This document shows, piece after piece, positions 16,427-24,358 of a stretch of 56,107 nucleotides of DNA. The position numbers were made by a program, and so were the translations under genes. Every line of letters starts with the position of its first letter. Positions within the stretch are counted from its first letter, which is position 1. The notes beneath the pieces are model-generated. The model saw only the letters and a program-made list of their open reading frames with translations, was not told where the DNA came from and did not search any database. Source of the DNA: Oscillospiraceae bacterium (GTDB taxonomy: Bacteria; Bacillota; Clostridia; Oscillospirales; CAG-272); contig SVRM01000007.1 in the NCBI GenBank assembly GCA_015064785.1, positions 1 to 56,107 on the forward strand, in the 5' to 3' direction.

Positions 16427-17825
16427 TGTAAAACGTACCATCCGCGCATATCTTGCAGAACATCGCACGGAAATCGTCTCCCTGCTGCGCGAACTGATCT
16501 CCATTCCGTCCGTACGCGGTGAGGCTGTACCCGGTGCACCGTTCGGGACAGCATGTGCCGATATTCTGCGTATCATCGAGCCGCATTTCCGCGATGCCGG
16601 ATGTGATACGGAACTTGACACCGATGGCGGTTATCTGCTTGCCGAGACCGGCTGCGGAACGCGTTCCCTCGGCTTGTTTGCCCATGCGGATGTTGTACCG
16701 GCCGGTGAGGGCTGGATGTATACCGATCCATTTACCATGCTTGAAAAAGACGGTTTTCTGATCGGACGCGGTGTGATGGATGACAAATCCGCTGTTGTCA
16801 CTTCTCTGTACTGTGCCAAAATGCTCCGGGAACTTGCACTTCCGTTTCATTCCAAGCTTGTTTGCTTTGTCGGATGCAATGAAGAAAGCGGTATGCAGGA
16901 TATTCAGAACTATCTTCGCGCACATACGCCGCCCGATTTTGCATTGGTTCCCGATACGGCATTTCCTCTGTACCGCGGAAACAAAGGACGGATTCTGATC
17001 AAGGCACATCGAAATGCTCCGCTTGGTGAGATCAAACGATTCTGCGGCGGCAAAGTCGGCACCAATGTCGGTAAAGCGGAAGCGGTGCTTGCATACAGCG
17101 ACGATTTGTTTGCTGATTTGCAGTCCCGTGCATCGGACAGAATCTCCGTCGCACATGAAAATCATGATATCGTCATTCGTGCCGTCGGCATTCCGAGACA
17201 TACCGCACTGCCGGAAGGTTCGATTAACGCAACGGCTTTGATCGCTTACACTCTGCGCAGTTGTCCATTCCTTTCTGCGGAAACACACAGAATCATGGAA
17301 TTTCTGTATGCAATCTGCTCCGACTGGCGCGGCAATGCTGTTGGTATCGCCTGTGACGATGCAGAGTTCGGTCCGCTGACGTTTGTCAATTATATGATCG
17401 ATACCAATGATACCGATACGGCATTGTATTTCAATATCCGCTTCGGCGCAGCTGTTTGTGCCGATGAAATGAAAGAGACATTGAAACACGCCTTTGCAGC
17501 ACACGGATTTTCCGTTGAAATTGAAAGCGAAAGTCATCCGCACATCGTCCCGCGCGATCATCCGATGCTCCGTGTCCTGCTTGATACCTATGAGAACTAT
17601 ACCGGAACGAAAAATGCACCGATGCACGTCAACGCAGGCGGTACCTACGGACAGTATCTGCCGTGTGCCGCCGAGATCGGAACTGTCATGTGGCGGCATA
17701 TTCCGTTTCCCATGCCAACCGGTCACGGACAGGTCCATCAGCCTGATGAATGTATCAGCATTGAAGGACTTCTCAATGCAATGGAGTTGACGATGCTGAT
17801 GCTGATCGCGTGTGATCGGGAATGA
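16419..17825 (+). CDS. M20 family metallopeptidase (dipeptidase PepV/Sapep-like)
   Basis: The product of about 468 residues has the M20 metal-site blocks: LFAHADVVPAGEGW (His and Asp ligands), GRGVMDDKSA (bridging Asp), FVGCNEESG (catalytic and ligand Glu) and LVPDTAFPL. The lid domain is the inserted part between about 180 and 380, and the last His ligand is in PTGHGQVHQPDE. Such enzymes hydrolyse dipeptides or N-acyl amino acids in the cytosol with two zinc ions. The ATG at 16419 fits the coupling with the upstream lipoprotein gene better than a TTG at 16401. The pair suggests uptake and hydrolysis of a peptide-like compound feeding the divergent glycyl radical pathway, which is inference. 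Confidence 0.9.
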   Translation: MNDVKRTIRAYLAEHRTEIVSLLRELISIPSVRGEAVPGAPFGTACADILRIIEPHFRDAGCDTELDTDGGYLLAETGCGTRSLGLFAHADVVPAGEGWMYTDPFTMLEKDGFLIGRGVMDDKSAVVTSLYCAKMLRELALPFHSKLVCFVGCNEESGMQDIQNYLRAHTPPDFALVPDTAFPLYRGNKGRILIKAHRNAPLGEIKRFCGGKVGTNVGKAEAVLAYSDDLFADLQSRASDRISVAHENHDIVIRAVGIPRHTALPEGSINATALIAYTLRSCPFLSAETHRIMEFLYAICSDWRGNAVGIACDDAEFGPLTFVNYMIDTNDTDTALYFNIRFGAAVCADEMKETLKHAFAAHGFSVEIESESHPHIVPRDHPMLRVLLDTYENYTGTKNAPMHVNAGGTYGQYLPCAAEIGTVMWRHIPFPMPTGHGQVHQPDECISIEGLLNAMELTMLMLIACDRE

Positions 17826-17945
17826 TAATCGATACATTATTTCGGAGCTCATAATTCTGCAAACGGGGGTCTGTGCTATCACAGAACGAAAACGGCTCGG
17901 TTACGACTTGTTGAGGAATCCCCAATACCCTGTCTCCTGAAAACA

Positions 17946-17979
17946 ATCATGTGAAAGAATCGGCGGAAGCTGATTCTTT
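17946..17979. repeat. second copy of the ATCATGTGAAAGAATCGG palindrome
   Basis: AAAGAATCGGC/GCTGATTCTTT forms an imperfect hairpin. The first 19 bases are identical to 8123-8141. Just upstream, TTGAGGAATCCCCAATA resembles the inverted form of 8383-8397, so the two regions share several fragments. Apart from this, 17826-18032 holds nothing recognisable. Confidence 0.55.
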
Positions 17980-18032
17980 TGTGTCAGACCGCAGGTCTTG
18001 CATGAGACGAGTTGTCAAGCGTATAGTTTATA

Positions 18033-18881
18033 TTATGTTTTGCAGATCCCCAATAAATGCCCCGACAATCCAATGATTTCCTCATGTCCGTCAAGCATTC
18101 GCACGGTTTTCATCAATGTCTCACGGCAGGCAGGATCATCCCAGAGTGTATCGAGATCATGTGCCAGCCAGGCACCGCCCATGACACCGTGAATGTCGGC
18201 ATAGGGGAACCCTCCTGCGGCAAGCTCTGTCCGCAGTGCGGCGGCCGTATGCAGATGAGAGGTGCCAAGCCCATCGTAGACCGAACGGTCGGGATTTTCA
18301 TGATGCCCGTCGTCCAGTTCACGTGCGACCATGGAAAGAAATGCAGGGTTGTCGAGTGCCGTGCGTTTGGAGTTGTGTTCCGTGCGGTAAACCGTAATGC
18401 AGTGCAGAAGGACAGAGTACGGTGTCAGTGCGGCGGCAAACAGCAGACCGCCCGGCCGCAGAAGTCGGCTGCATTCCGCCAGTGCCGCGAGCCGTTCTTC
18501 ATGTTCTGTGATGTGATAGAGCGGTCCCATTAAGAGAACCGCATCCGCAGATCCGTCCATGCGCGGGATGCTTCGTGCATCGCAGACCTCGGATGCGTGC
18601 AGATGACAGCCTGGATATCTCTCGGCAAGTGATGCACTCATGGCGATGTTGGTCTCTGCAATGTCAAAGAGGTGTACGTCGTAGCCAAGCGAGGTCAGCC
18701 ACCATGCATATTCGCCGTAACCGCCGCCGATATCGTAAATAACGGCAGGTGACGGCGGCAGATGCGATAAGAGCAGTTCTTTGGTGTAAGCAAATTCAAT
18801 CCGTCCAATCCCGTTGTTCAGACGGTTAAACTCAATTCCGGCGTTGTATCCTGCCAGAACGGTTTTGTCGATGGTTTTCAT
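18033..18881 (-). CDS. class I SAM-dependent methyltransferase
   Basis: The product of about 282 residues has the Rossmann-type SAM site: VIYDIGGGYGEYAWWL (motif I, about residue 45), LFDIAET (acidic end of motif II), and LLMGPLYHITEHEERLAAL (motif IV, where such enzymes have a D/N-P-like loop) with RLLRPGGLL (motif VI). Substrate and pathway are unknown. The start at 18881 is chosen because AAAGGAGAT lies about 8 bases upstream; the frame stays open further upstream without a better site. It follows a strong promoter, a 27-residue leader peptide and a terminator hairpin, so its expression is probably attenuated. Confidence 0.85.
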   Translation of the reverse strand: MKTIDKTVLAGYNAGIEFNRLNNGIGRIEFAYTKELLLSHLPPSPAVIYDIGGGYGEYAWWLTSLGYDVHLFDIAETNIAMSASLAERYPGCHLHASEVCDARSIPRMDGSADAVLLMGPLYHITEHEERLAALAECSRLLRPGGLLFAAALTPYSVLLHCITVYRTEHNSKRTALDNPAFLSMVARELDDGHHENPDRSVYDGLGTSHLHTAAALRTELAAGGFPYADIHGVMGGAWLAHDLDTLWDDPACRETLMKTVRMLDGHEEIIGLSGHLLGICKT

Positions 18882-18987
18882 ATGCAATGATCTCCTTTGT
18901 TGTTTTTGATTGATACGGCTGCTGATGATCGTCGTCATCGCTTTGGCGGCGCGCGGACTGTTCCGGCATGGATTTTCCCCCTTCCAA

Positions 18988-19035
18988 ATAAAAATCACCC
19001 GGCTGTACAATGCATCCTGCATTGACGACCGGGTG
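18988..19035 (-). terminator. terminator/attenuator hairpin before the methyltransferase
   Basis: On the minus strand CACCCGG and CCGGGTG form the outer stem. CAATGCA/TGCATTG stacks inside, and ATTTTTATTT follows. It lies 26 bases after the leader-peptide stop and about 105 bases before the methyltransferase start. Confidence 0.75.
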
Positions 19036-19061
19036 TTGTCGGCTATTCTTGCGATCCGAAA

Positions 19062-19145
19062 TCAGAATATGCACAGCGATAAAAGCCCGATGTCATGCAT
19101 GACCGCGGACTGCTGCTGGTGCTTGGGCGTGAAGATGCGCTTCAT
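19062..19145 (-). CDS. 27-residue putative leader peptide
   Basis: The frame starts at an ATG about 24 bases after the predicted transcription start of a perfect promoter, with AAAAGGAGCAGCG as ribosome site. It encodes a peptide beginning MKRIFTPKHQQQ and ending HDIGLLSLCIF. A U-tailed hairpin follows, then the methyltransferase gene. The layout (promoter, very short frame, terminator, gene) is that of a translated leader controlling attenuation. The peptide has three Gln codons in a row and a single Cys near its end. A vague similarity to short cysteine-responsive leaders of actinobacteria (HxDLG...C pattern) may be chance. Alternatively it is an independent small protein. Confidence 0.55.
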   Translation of the reverse strand: MKRIFTPKHQQQSAVMHDIGLLSLCIF

Positions 19146-19175
19146 ATCGCTGCTCCTTTTCCGGAAATTGGATTC

Positions 19176-19204
19176 ATTATAGCATATCTGCTGTACTTTG
19201 TCAA
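19176..19204 (-). promoter_or_regulatory. perfect consensus promoter for leader peptide/methyltransferase
   Basis: On the minus strand TTGACA (19199-19204) and TATAAT (19176-19181) are separated by exactly 17 bases. Such a strong promoter before a single methyltransferase gene fits downstream control by attenuation. Confidence 0.9.
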
Positions 19205-19243
19205 GAAAATCTGTGCGTGTCCCGAAAAAATCGTACAGAATCA

Positions 19244-19272
19244 TTGACACAAACAAAAAAATCTGTTATACT
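19244..19272 (+). promoter_or_regulatory. promoter of the glutamine synthetase gene
   Basis: TTGACA (19244-19249) and TATACT (19267-19272) have a 17-bp spacer. The gene starts 57 bases downstream. Its -35 region lies only 40 bp from the divergent methyltransferase promoter. Confidence 0.85.
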
Positions 19273-19328
19273 TATACCATTCTATCCAAAAATACGGCAA
19301 ATTTTAATAAAAAACGAGGTGCAGTTTT

Positions 19329-20753
19329 ATGGCAAAGAGTGTACAGGATATCCTTGATCTGATCCGTGAACATGACATCAAAATGGTCGACTTCAAGATG
19401 GTCGATATCAACGGTCAGTACCGCCATGTCACAATTCCCGCAGAAAACTTCTCCGAGGACACGATGAAGAGCGGTATCGGCTTCGACGCATCCAATTACG
19501 GTTATGCGGTCGTTGAGAAGTCCGATATGGTCTTCATTCCCGATCCCGATACGGCAGTCATCGACCCGTTCTGCTCCATTCCGACGCTGTCCATGACCGG
19601 TAACGCAATGGTCATTGACAATCCGGAAAACAGACCGCTTTCCCAGTATCCCCGCAACATCATCCGCGCGGCTGTCAAGTATATGCAGGACAGCGGCATT
19701 GCGGACACGATGCGGATTCTCCCCGAATTTGAATTCTATCTGTTTGACAATGTGACATGGAACGTAGACGGCAAGTATATCGGCGCATCCGTGGACGCAC
19801 AGCAGTCCTACTGGAACAGCGCGACCGAAGGTCACGGCGTTGTCGTTCCCAAGCAGAAGAACTATCACATTGCAAAGCCGTTCGACATCTCCTATGAGTG
19901 CCGTTCGGAAATGTGTATGCTCATGCGCGATATGGGCATTGAAATCAACTACCACCATCCCGAGGTTGCCGCGTCCGGTCAGTTTGAGATCGAGCCGCAG
20001 CTCGGTGAGGTTGTCCACATGGCGGACGCAACGATGATGATTAAGTACATCATCCACAACACCGCACTCAAGTACGGCAAGTCCGCAACCTTTATGCCTA
20101 AGCCGATTTACGGTGAGGCGGGCAGCGGTATGCACGTCCACATGATGCTGTTCAAGGATGGCGAGCCGCTCTTCTCCGATGACAACGGCTATTCCCATCT
20201 GTCCCGCACGGCACACTACTTCATGGGCGGTCTGCTGAAGCACATCGCATCCCTCTGTGCACTGACCAACCCGTCCACCAACTCTTTCAAGCGTCTCGTT
20301 CCCGGTTTTGAAGCACCGGTTACTGTCGGCTATGCGACCTCCAACCGCTCTGCTGTCATCCGCATTCCGGCATATGCAAAGTCTCCCGACAAGCGCCGTT
20401 TTGAGCTGCGCAACCCGGACGCAACCTGCAACCCGTACTTTGCTTACGCGGCAATTCTGATGGCAGGTCTGGACGGCATCAAGAATCAGATCGACCCGCA
20501 CGAAAACGGCTGGGGTCCGTATGACTGCAACCTGTACCATCTGCCCGAAGAAGAAAAGGCAAAGCTGCAGGGTCTGCCCACGTCTCTTGATGCGGCGCTT
20601 GATGCACTGGAAGCCGATCATGACTATCTGACGACCGCCGGCGTCTTCCCGGAAGAACTGCTGAAGAACTTCATCAAGAACAAGCGCGAGGAATGCCGTG
20701 CTATGGCTGCCATCCCGCATCCGGCAGAATTTGATAAGTATTACAATCTGTAA
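19329..20753 (+). CDS. glnA: glutamine synthetase type I
   Basis: The 474-residue protein has the GS-I architecture: an N-terminal beta-grasp (MVDFKMVDINGQYRHVTIP), GIGFDASNYGY, the EFEFYLFD metal site (about residues 134-141), GSGMHVHM (about 260), the RSAVIRIP substrate loop (about 342) and the FELRNPDATCNPYFA C-terminal metal block. It makes glutamine from glutamate, ammonia and ATP as a cytosolic dodecamer and is central to nitrogen assimilation. The Tyr of NLYHLP lies where adenylylated GS enzymes carry their modified Tyr, but no adenylyltransferase is present here. GAGGTG precedes the ATG. No GlnR gene is adjacent. It is a single-gene unit with promoter and terminator. Confidence 0.96.
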   Translation: MAKSVQDILDLIREHDIKMVDFKMVDINGQYRHVTIPAENFSEDTMKSGIGFDASNYGYAVVEKSDMVFIPDPDTAVIDPFCSIPTLSMTGNAMVIDNPENRPLSQYPRNIIRAAVKYMQDSGIADTMRILPEFEFYLFDNVTWNVDGKYIGASVDAQQSYWNSATEGHGVVVPKQKNYHIAKPFDISYECRSEMCMLMRDMGIEINYHHPEVAASGQFEIEPQLGEVVHMADATMMIKYIIHNTALKYGKSATFMPKPIYGEAGSGMHVHMMLFKDGEPLFSDDNGYSHLSRTAHYFMGGLLKHIASLCALTNPSTNSFKRLVPGFEAPVTVGYATSNRSAVIRIPAYAKSPDKRRFELRNPDATCNPYFAYAAILMAGLDGIKNQIDPHENGWGPYDCNLYHLPEEEKAKLQGLPTSLDAALDALEADHDYLTTAGVFPEELLKNFIKNKREECRAMAAIPHPAEFDKYYNL

Positions 20754-20773
20754 TTTTTCATTTCGCATACAAC

Positions 20774-20816
20774 AACACGGCTGTCACCCATTTTCGGGCG
20801 GCAGCCGTGTTTTTTA
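20774..20816 (+). terminator. intrinsic terminator of glnA
   Basis: ACACGGCTG and CAGCCGTGT form the stem, followed by TTTTTATT. Confidence 0.9.
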
Positions 20817-20857
20817 TTGATTGGTGGTTTGGATATGTGCAAACGCATCAGATGCTT

Positions 20858-20882
20858 CGGGCGATTCGTGAATCGCCCCTAC
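20858..20882 (-). repeat. second type of GTAG-headed palindrome
   Basis: Read on the minus strand it is GTAGGGGCGATTC-AC-GAATCGCCC, a short perfect palindrome preceded by GTAG. It differs in stem sequence from the main REP family but shares its 5' GTAGGG. It lies between glnA and the convergent gene at 20915. Confidence 0.65.
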
Positions 20883-20914
20883 AGACACCTTGAAGCGTCT
20901 GCCTTCCTATTGAA

Positions 20915-23900
20915 TCAGATATAATACCGCGAAATGGCGATGACGGGAATGATCCAGAACAGCTGATACAGCGCAATCCAGACCGGCGCGAGCGTGACAG
21001 CCATGCCGGAAATCACACAGAATGCCATGGCCGCCATACCGAGCAGGATGGAAACGACGCTGAGGACATTGTTGGTGCGGGATGCGGACAGGACGCGGTC
21101 ACAGATGGCAAGCGTCTGGAGCAGTGCCTTTGCCGAGGACTTGGAGACGATACCGGAGGAAAGGCGGTCGACAATGATCGCGGTTTCCTTGGGTTCTGCG
21201 CACTTGATGATCTTGACCGGATACTTGGACATCTTGATCTTGCAGGAGAGCAGGTGATCGTCGATGTTCGGGTCGCTGGTCTTGATGCCGACGCAGACAC
21301 CCTGACGGTAAAGCTGCTTGAGAACCACTTCAAAGTCCGGTTCGACAGAGTACTGGATATAGAGCTTCGCCGAGACATTGTTGTCGTAGGCGATGTAGAG
21401 GATCGATGCGTCTCCCGTTTCTTCCATCGACTTTTCACTTTCGTTGAGAGAGACGGAATAGCCGTAGCGGTTGACGAATGCCGCACGTCCGATCAGAACG
21501 GTTCCGCCGTCCACACGCGCTTCGATACCGTCGCGGTCAAGGCGGGTCAGCTTGACATTTTCTGCGTAGCCAAGCTCGCCGGTTGCCGTTTCAAAGACAT
21601 CAGCGAGCGGACCGCCAACCACGTGGAACACACTTGCCGCCGCATAAATGACATGGTCGATGCGGTTTTCACCGTAGACCTTGACGTTGCGGACACGGAC
21701 ACCGCGTGCCGGGAAGACTTCCTTATCGTCAAAGGAGACGACCGAGGCATCGGCATATTCGCCGAGCGACGCTTCGCCGATCATGGCGCTGTCCTTTTCA
21801 TATGCAAAGCCGGATGCGCGGTACATCGGATAGCTGAATGCGATGAATGCGCAGGAGGGAAGGGTCAGAAGCATCGTGATGTAGGATACGGTCAGCGATT
21901 CGTAGACACTGCCGGTCAGAATGAACTTCGCGGCAAAGAATGCCATGACCATCAGAAGTACAGCGGGGAGGATGGCGCGGAGAATTCTCTGCGTGCGCGG
22001 ATAGGTTTCCGTGCGGGCAAAGAAGGATTCGACAAACGCGGTGCGCTTGATGCGGAACAGCGCCGGGTCATCGGAAATGTATTCGGCGAACATCTTGCGT
22101 TCTGCTTCGCCGTCCTTGTGTGCAATGGCATCGACGGCGTACTTGAGCTTCTTGGACGAGACGATCTTGAAACTCATGATTTCGCGGCGCAGGTTCATGA
22201 ACTCATAACAAAGCTCAAACAGGACCGCAAGACCGATGGGGAAGTTGTAGAGCTGCAAGTTGTGCATCGGACAGAGAGAGGCGATGACGACGGTATAAAC
22301 GATGCAGGCAAGGAACAAAAAGCCTGTAATGCTTTCCGGAACGGGACGTCCGCGGAAGATGGCACGGATACCGGTACGGATGCCGCGCCAGACCATGGCG
22401 CCGGACAGTACAACCAGCTGGAGATCGAACAGCGTATATACCAGCGGATACTGTTCGCGGTCAAAGATTGCAGGCATCGTAATGCCGAGCAGACGGTCAT
22501 TTTCAAAGAAGAACAGAAGCACAAGGAAGAACAGGGCGCCTAAGAACCGGAACAGCATTCCGGAATACTTCTTCTTGTATTCGGAGAAGATTTCGCGGTT
22601 CTGTGCGGCAGAAACGTATTCTGCGTGCTTGTCCTGTACCGTATCGGGACGGTCGCCGGAGTGCATTTCGTTGAAATGGTCGTCACTGCGGTCGCCGATG
22701 GCTTTCTTGTATTTCTTCGCGCGTTCATGGCCGACCGCGTTTTCAATCTGATCCTCCATGCCGAACGCGATCATCAGATCGAGGTCTGTCTGGTCAAATT
22801 CGCCGTCTGCGGAGTCACCCGCTGCGGTTTCTGCTTCTGCGGCAGAATCGACGGTGTCAAGTAAATCCATGGCATCGTCGCCAAGCGGCTCGGCGGTCTG
22901 TGCGTCAGACGCTGCTTCAGCGGCATCACCGACCGGTTCGTCGTCTGCCGCAAGGGCTGCAAGCTCATCCAGCAGACTGTCGTCCGACAGCAGATCCACA
23001 TCACCGACCGGATGCACGGATGCTGCATCGGTATCGGTTTCCGGAATGACATCCGGGAGTTCTTCGTTTTCAAAGGCGGCGAGCATGGCTTCCAGCTCGT
23101 CATCGGAAACGGCATTGACGGCGGCAGTGTCCTCCTCTGCCGGCACCTTGGCGGATTCGGCGGGTTCAGATGCCTCCTCCATCACGGCAAGCATGGCTTC
23201 CAGCTCTTCGTCGGAAACGATATCGGCACCGGCATTGGCGTCAGGTACAGGTTCTGTTTCTGCGGTCTGTACCGGCCCCCCGTCTTCTTCTGCGAGCGGC
23301 GCATCTTCCATCGGTTCGGACAGGATCTCGTCCGTGAGGTCACCGTCCTCCGGAATGGAAGCCAGCAGCGCGTTCAGATCGTCGTCTGTGATTTCATCGA
23401 CATCCTCTGCTGCGACCGACAGCGCAAGTGCGTCGTCTTCCGCAGCGGCGGAACGTTCGTCCTCCTCTGCCGGAAGTGCGGACCGTGCGTCGTCTGTATC
23501 TGCGGCAGCTTCTGCGATATCTTCTGTATCTGCAAACGATGCCAGCAGCTCTGACAGTGTTTCATCGGTCATCGGTGCAGCATTGACTGGCTCTGCTTCT
23601 GCGGACACCGGTTTGTCCTCTGCGATTTCAGATGCGGCATCGTCTTCTGCAAAGGACGCAAGGAATGCGGAGAACTCGTCCTCGGACAGTGCGGCATCAG
23701 CGACTGCGGTGCTGTCGCCGGGATCGGCGGCAGGTTCCTCTGTATCGCCGATGAGACTGAGCAGGGTATCCAGATCGTCTTCTGACAGCGCATCAAGGGC
23801 ATCCTCTTCTGCGGTGCGGTTGTCCGATGCGGAAATCGTTTCTGTGAGAACCTCCTCTGCCGCGTCATCTTCTGCCGCCGCGTCATCTTCTGCCGCCGCG

Positions 23901-24307
23901 TCGACCAATTCAATCGGTGTGTCCTCAAAGAACGGTGTGTCCTCGCGTGACAGCGGCTTGTCCAGATCAATGACCGGCGCTTTTGCGGGGGCTTCTGCGG
24001 GAACTTCTTCCACAACAGGATTGACCGTCGGGGTGTTTTTCAGATAATTGCGCAGCAGCGCTTCCAGTTCATCATCGGAAATGTCCGCGTCATCGGCGGC
24101 AGCGGCAAGCGCATCGGCGATCCGCTTCTTTTCCAGATATTCCTCGCGCTTCATGACACGGAATTTATACCGTGTGCCGAGAGACTGCTTTGCAGCAGCT
24201 TCTTCAGCGGCAATGGATTCCTTGTCCGAATTGTTCTGTGCCATATTCTGCTTCAGCTTTTGCAGCAGCGCATCGGCGGTATTCGGATTCTTGGTGTTGT
24301 GATCCAT
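20915..24307 (-). CDS. degenerate P-type-ATPase-like membrane protein with acidic repeat N-terminus
   Basis: The 1130-residue protein has two very different halves. Residues 1-580 are soluble, very acidic and Ala-rich, with about nine copies of a short motif like SDDELEALLASF (near 76, 174, 207, 246, 306, 364, 400, 440, 505). Residues 583-825 hold about six membrane helices. About 840-1075 resemble a P-type ATPase cytoplasmic core: SVVSFDD at the place of the phosphorylation motif, a GIEARVDGGTVLIGRAAF nucleotide-domain strand, and a LKQLYRQGVCVGIKTSD block where TGD normally follows. Two more helices end the protein. DKTGT, TGES and GDGxND are all absent, so it is probably a non-catalytic relative. 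AAAGGACTG precedes the start; the gene follows rlmB after 51 bases. Confidence 0.75.
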   Translation of the reverse strand: MDHNTKNPNTADALLQKLKQNMAQNNSDKESIAAEEAAAKQSLGTRYKFRVMKREEYLEKKRIADALAAAADDADISDDELEALLRNYLKNTPTVNPVVEEVPAEAPAKAPVIDLDKPLSREDTPFFEDTPIELVDAAAEDDAAAEDDAAEEVLTETISASDNRTAEEDALDALSEDDLDTLLSLIGDTEEPAADPGDSTAVADAALSEDEFSAFLASFAEDDAASEIAEDKPVSAEAEPVNAAPMTDETLSELLASFADTEDIAEAAADTDDARSALPAEEDERSAAAEDDALALSVAAEDVDEITDDDLNALLASIPEDGDLTDEILSEPMEDAPLAEEDGGPVQTAETEPVPDANAGADIVSDEELEAMLAVMEEASEPAESAKVPAEEDTAAVNAVSDDELEAMLAAFENEELPDVIPETDTDAASVHPVGDVDLLSDDSLLDELAALAADDEPVGDAAEAASDAQTAEPLGDDAMDLLDTVDSAAEAETAAGDSADGEFDQTDLDLMIAFGMEDQIENAVGHERAKKYKKAIGDRSDDHFNEMHSGDRPDTVQDKHAEYVSAAQNREIFSEYKKKYSGMLFRFLGALFFLVLLFFFENDRLLGITMPAIFDREQYPLVYTLFDLQLVVLSGAMVWRGIRTGIRAIFRGRPVPESITGFLFLACIVYTVVIASLCPMHNLQLYNFPIGLAVLFELCYEFMNLRREIMSFKIVSSKKLKYAVDAIAHKDGEAERKMFAEYISDDPALFRIKRTAFVESFFARTETYPRTQRILRAILPAVLLMVMAFFAAKFILTGSVYESLTVSYITMLLTLPSCAFIAFSYPMYRASGFAYEKDSAMIGEASLGEYADASVVSFDDKEVFPARGVRVRNVKVYGENRIDHVIYAAASVFHVVGGPLADVFETATGELGYAENVKLTRLDRDGIEARVDGGTVLIGRAAFVNRYGYSVSLNESEKSMEETGDASILYIAYDNNVSAKLYIQYSVEPDFEVVLKQLYRQGVCVGIKTSDPNIDDHLLSCKIKMSKYPVKIIKCAEPKETAIIVDRLSSGIVSKSSAKALLQTLAICDRVLSASRTNNVLSVVSILLGMAAMAFCVISGMAVTLAPVWIALYQLFWIIPVIAISRYYI

Positions 24308-24358
24308 GCTGTATTCAGTCCTTTCTGAAAGGAATTTTATGGATGCGAAAATGGGAGA

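Noticed and set aside
16419..17825. Complete ABC import operon with the upstream binding protein
   Set aside because: No permease or ATPase gene is present on either side; the following gene is a peptidase.
16365..17882. 505-codon frame antisense to the M20 peptidase
   Set aside because: It is a shadow of a well-supported gene on the other strand.
18832..18969. 45-codon frame overlapping the methyltransferase start, with GGAAGGGGG upstream
   Set aside because: It overlaps the gene by 50 bases, encodes a charged sequence of no known type, and may only be leader sequence; kept as a possibility but not annotated.
19272..20768. 498-codon frame antisense to glutamine synthetase
   Set aside because: It is a shadow of glnA; its start lies inside the glnA terminator region.
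22758..24047. 429-codon Ser/Ala-rich frame antisense to the acidic repeat region
   Set aside because: The composition follows directly from the complementary acidic repeats; there is no ribosome site.
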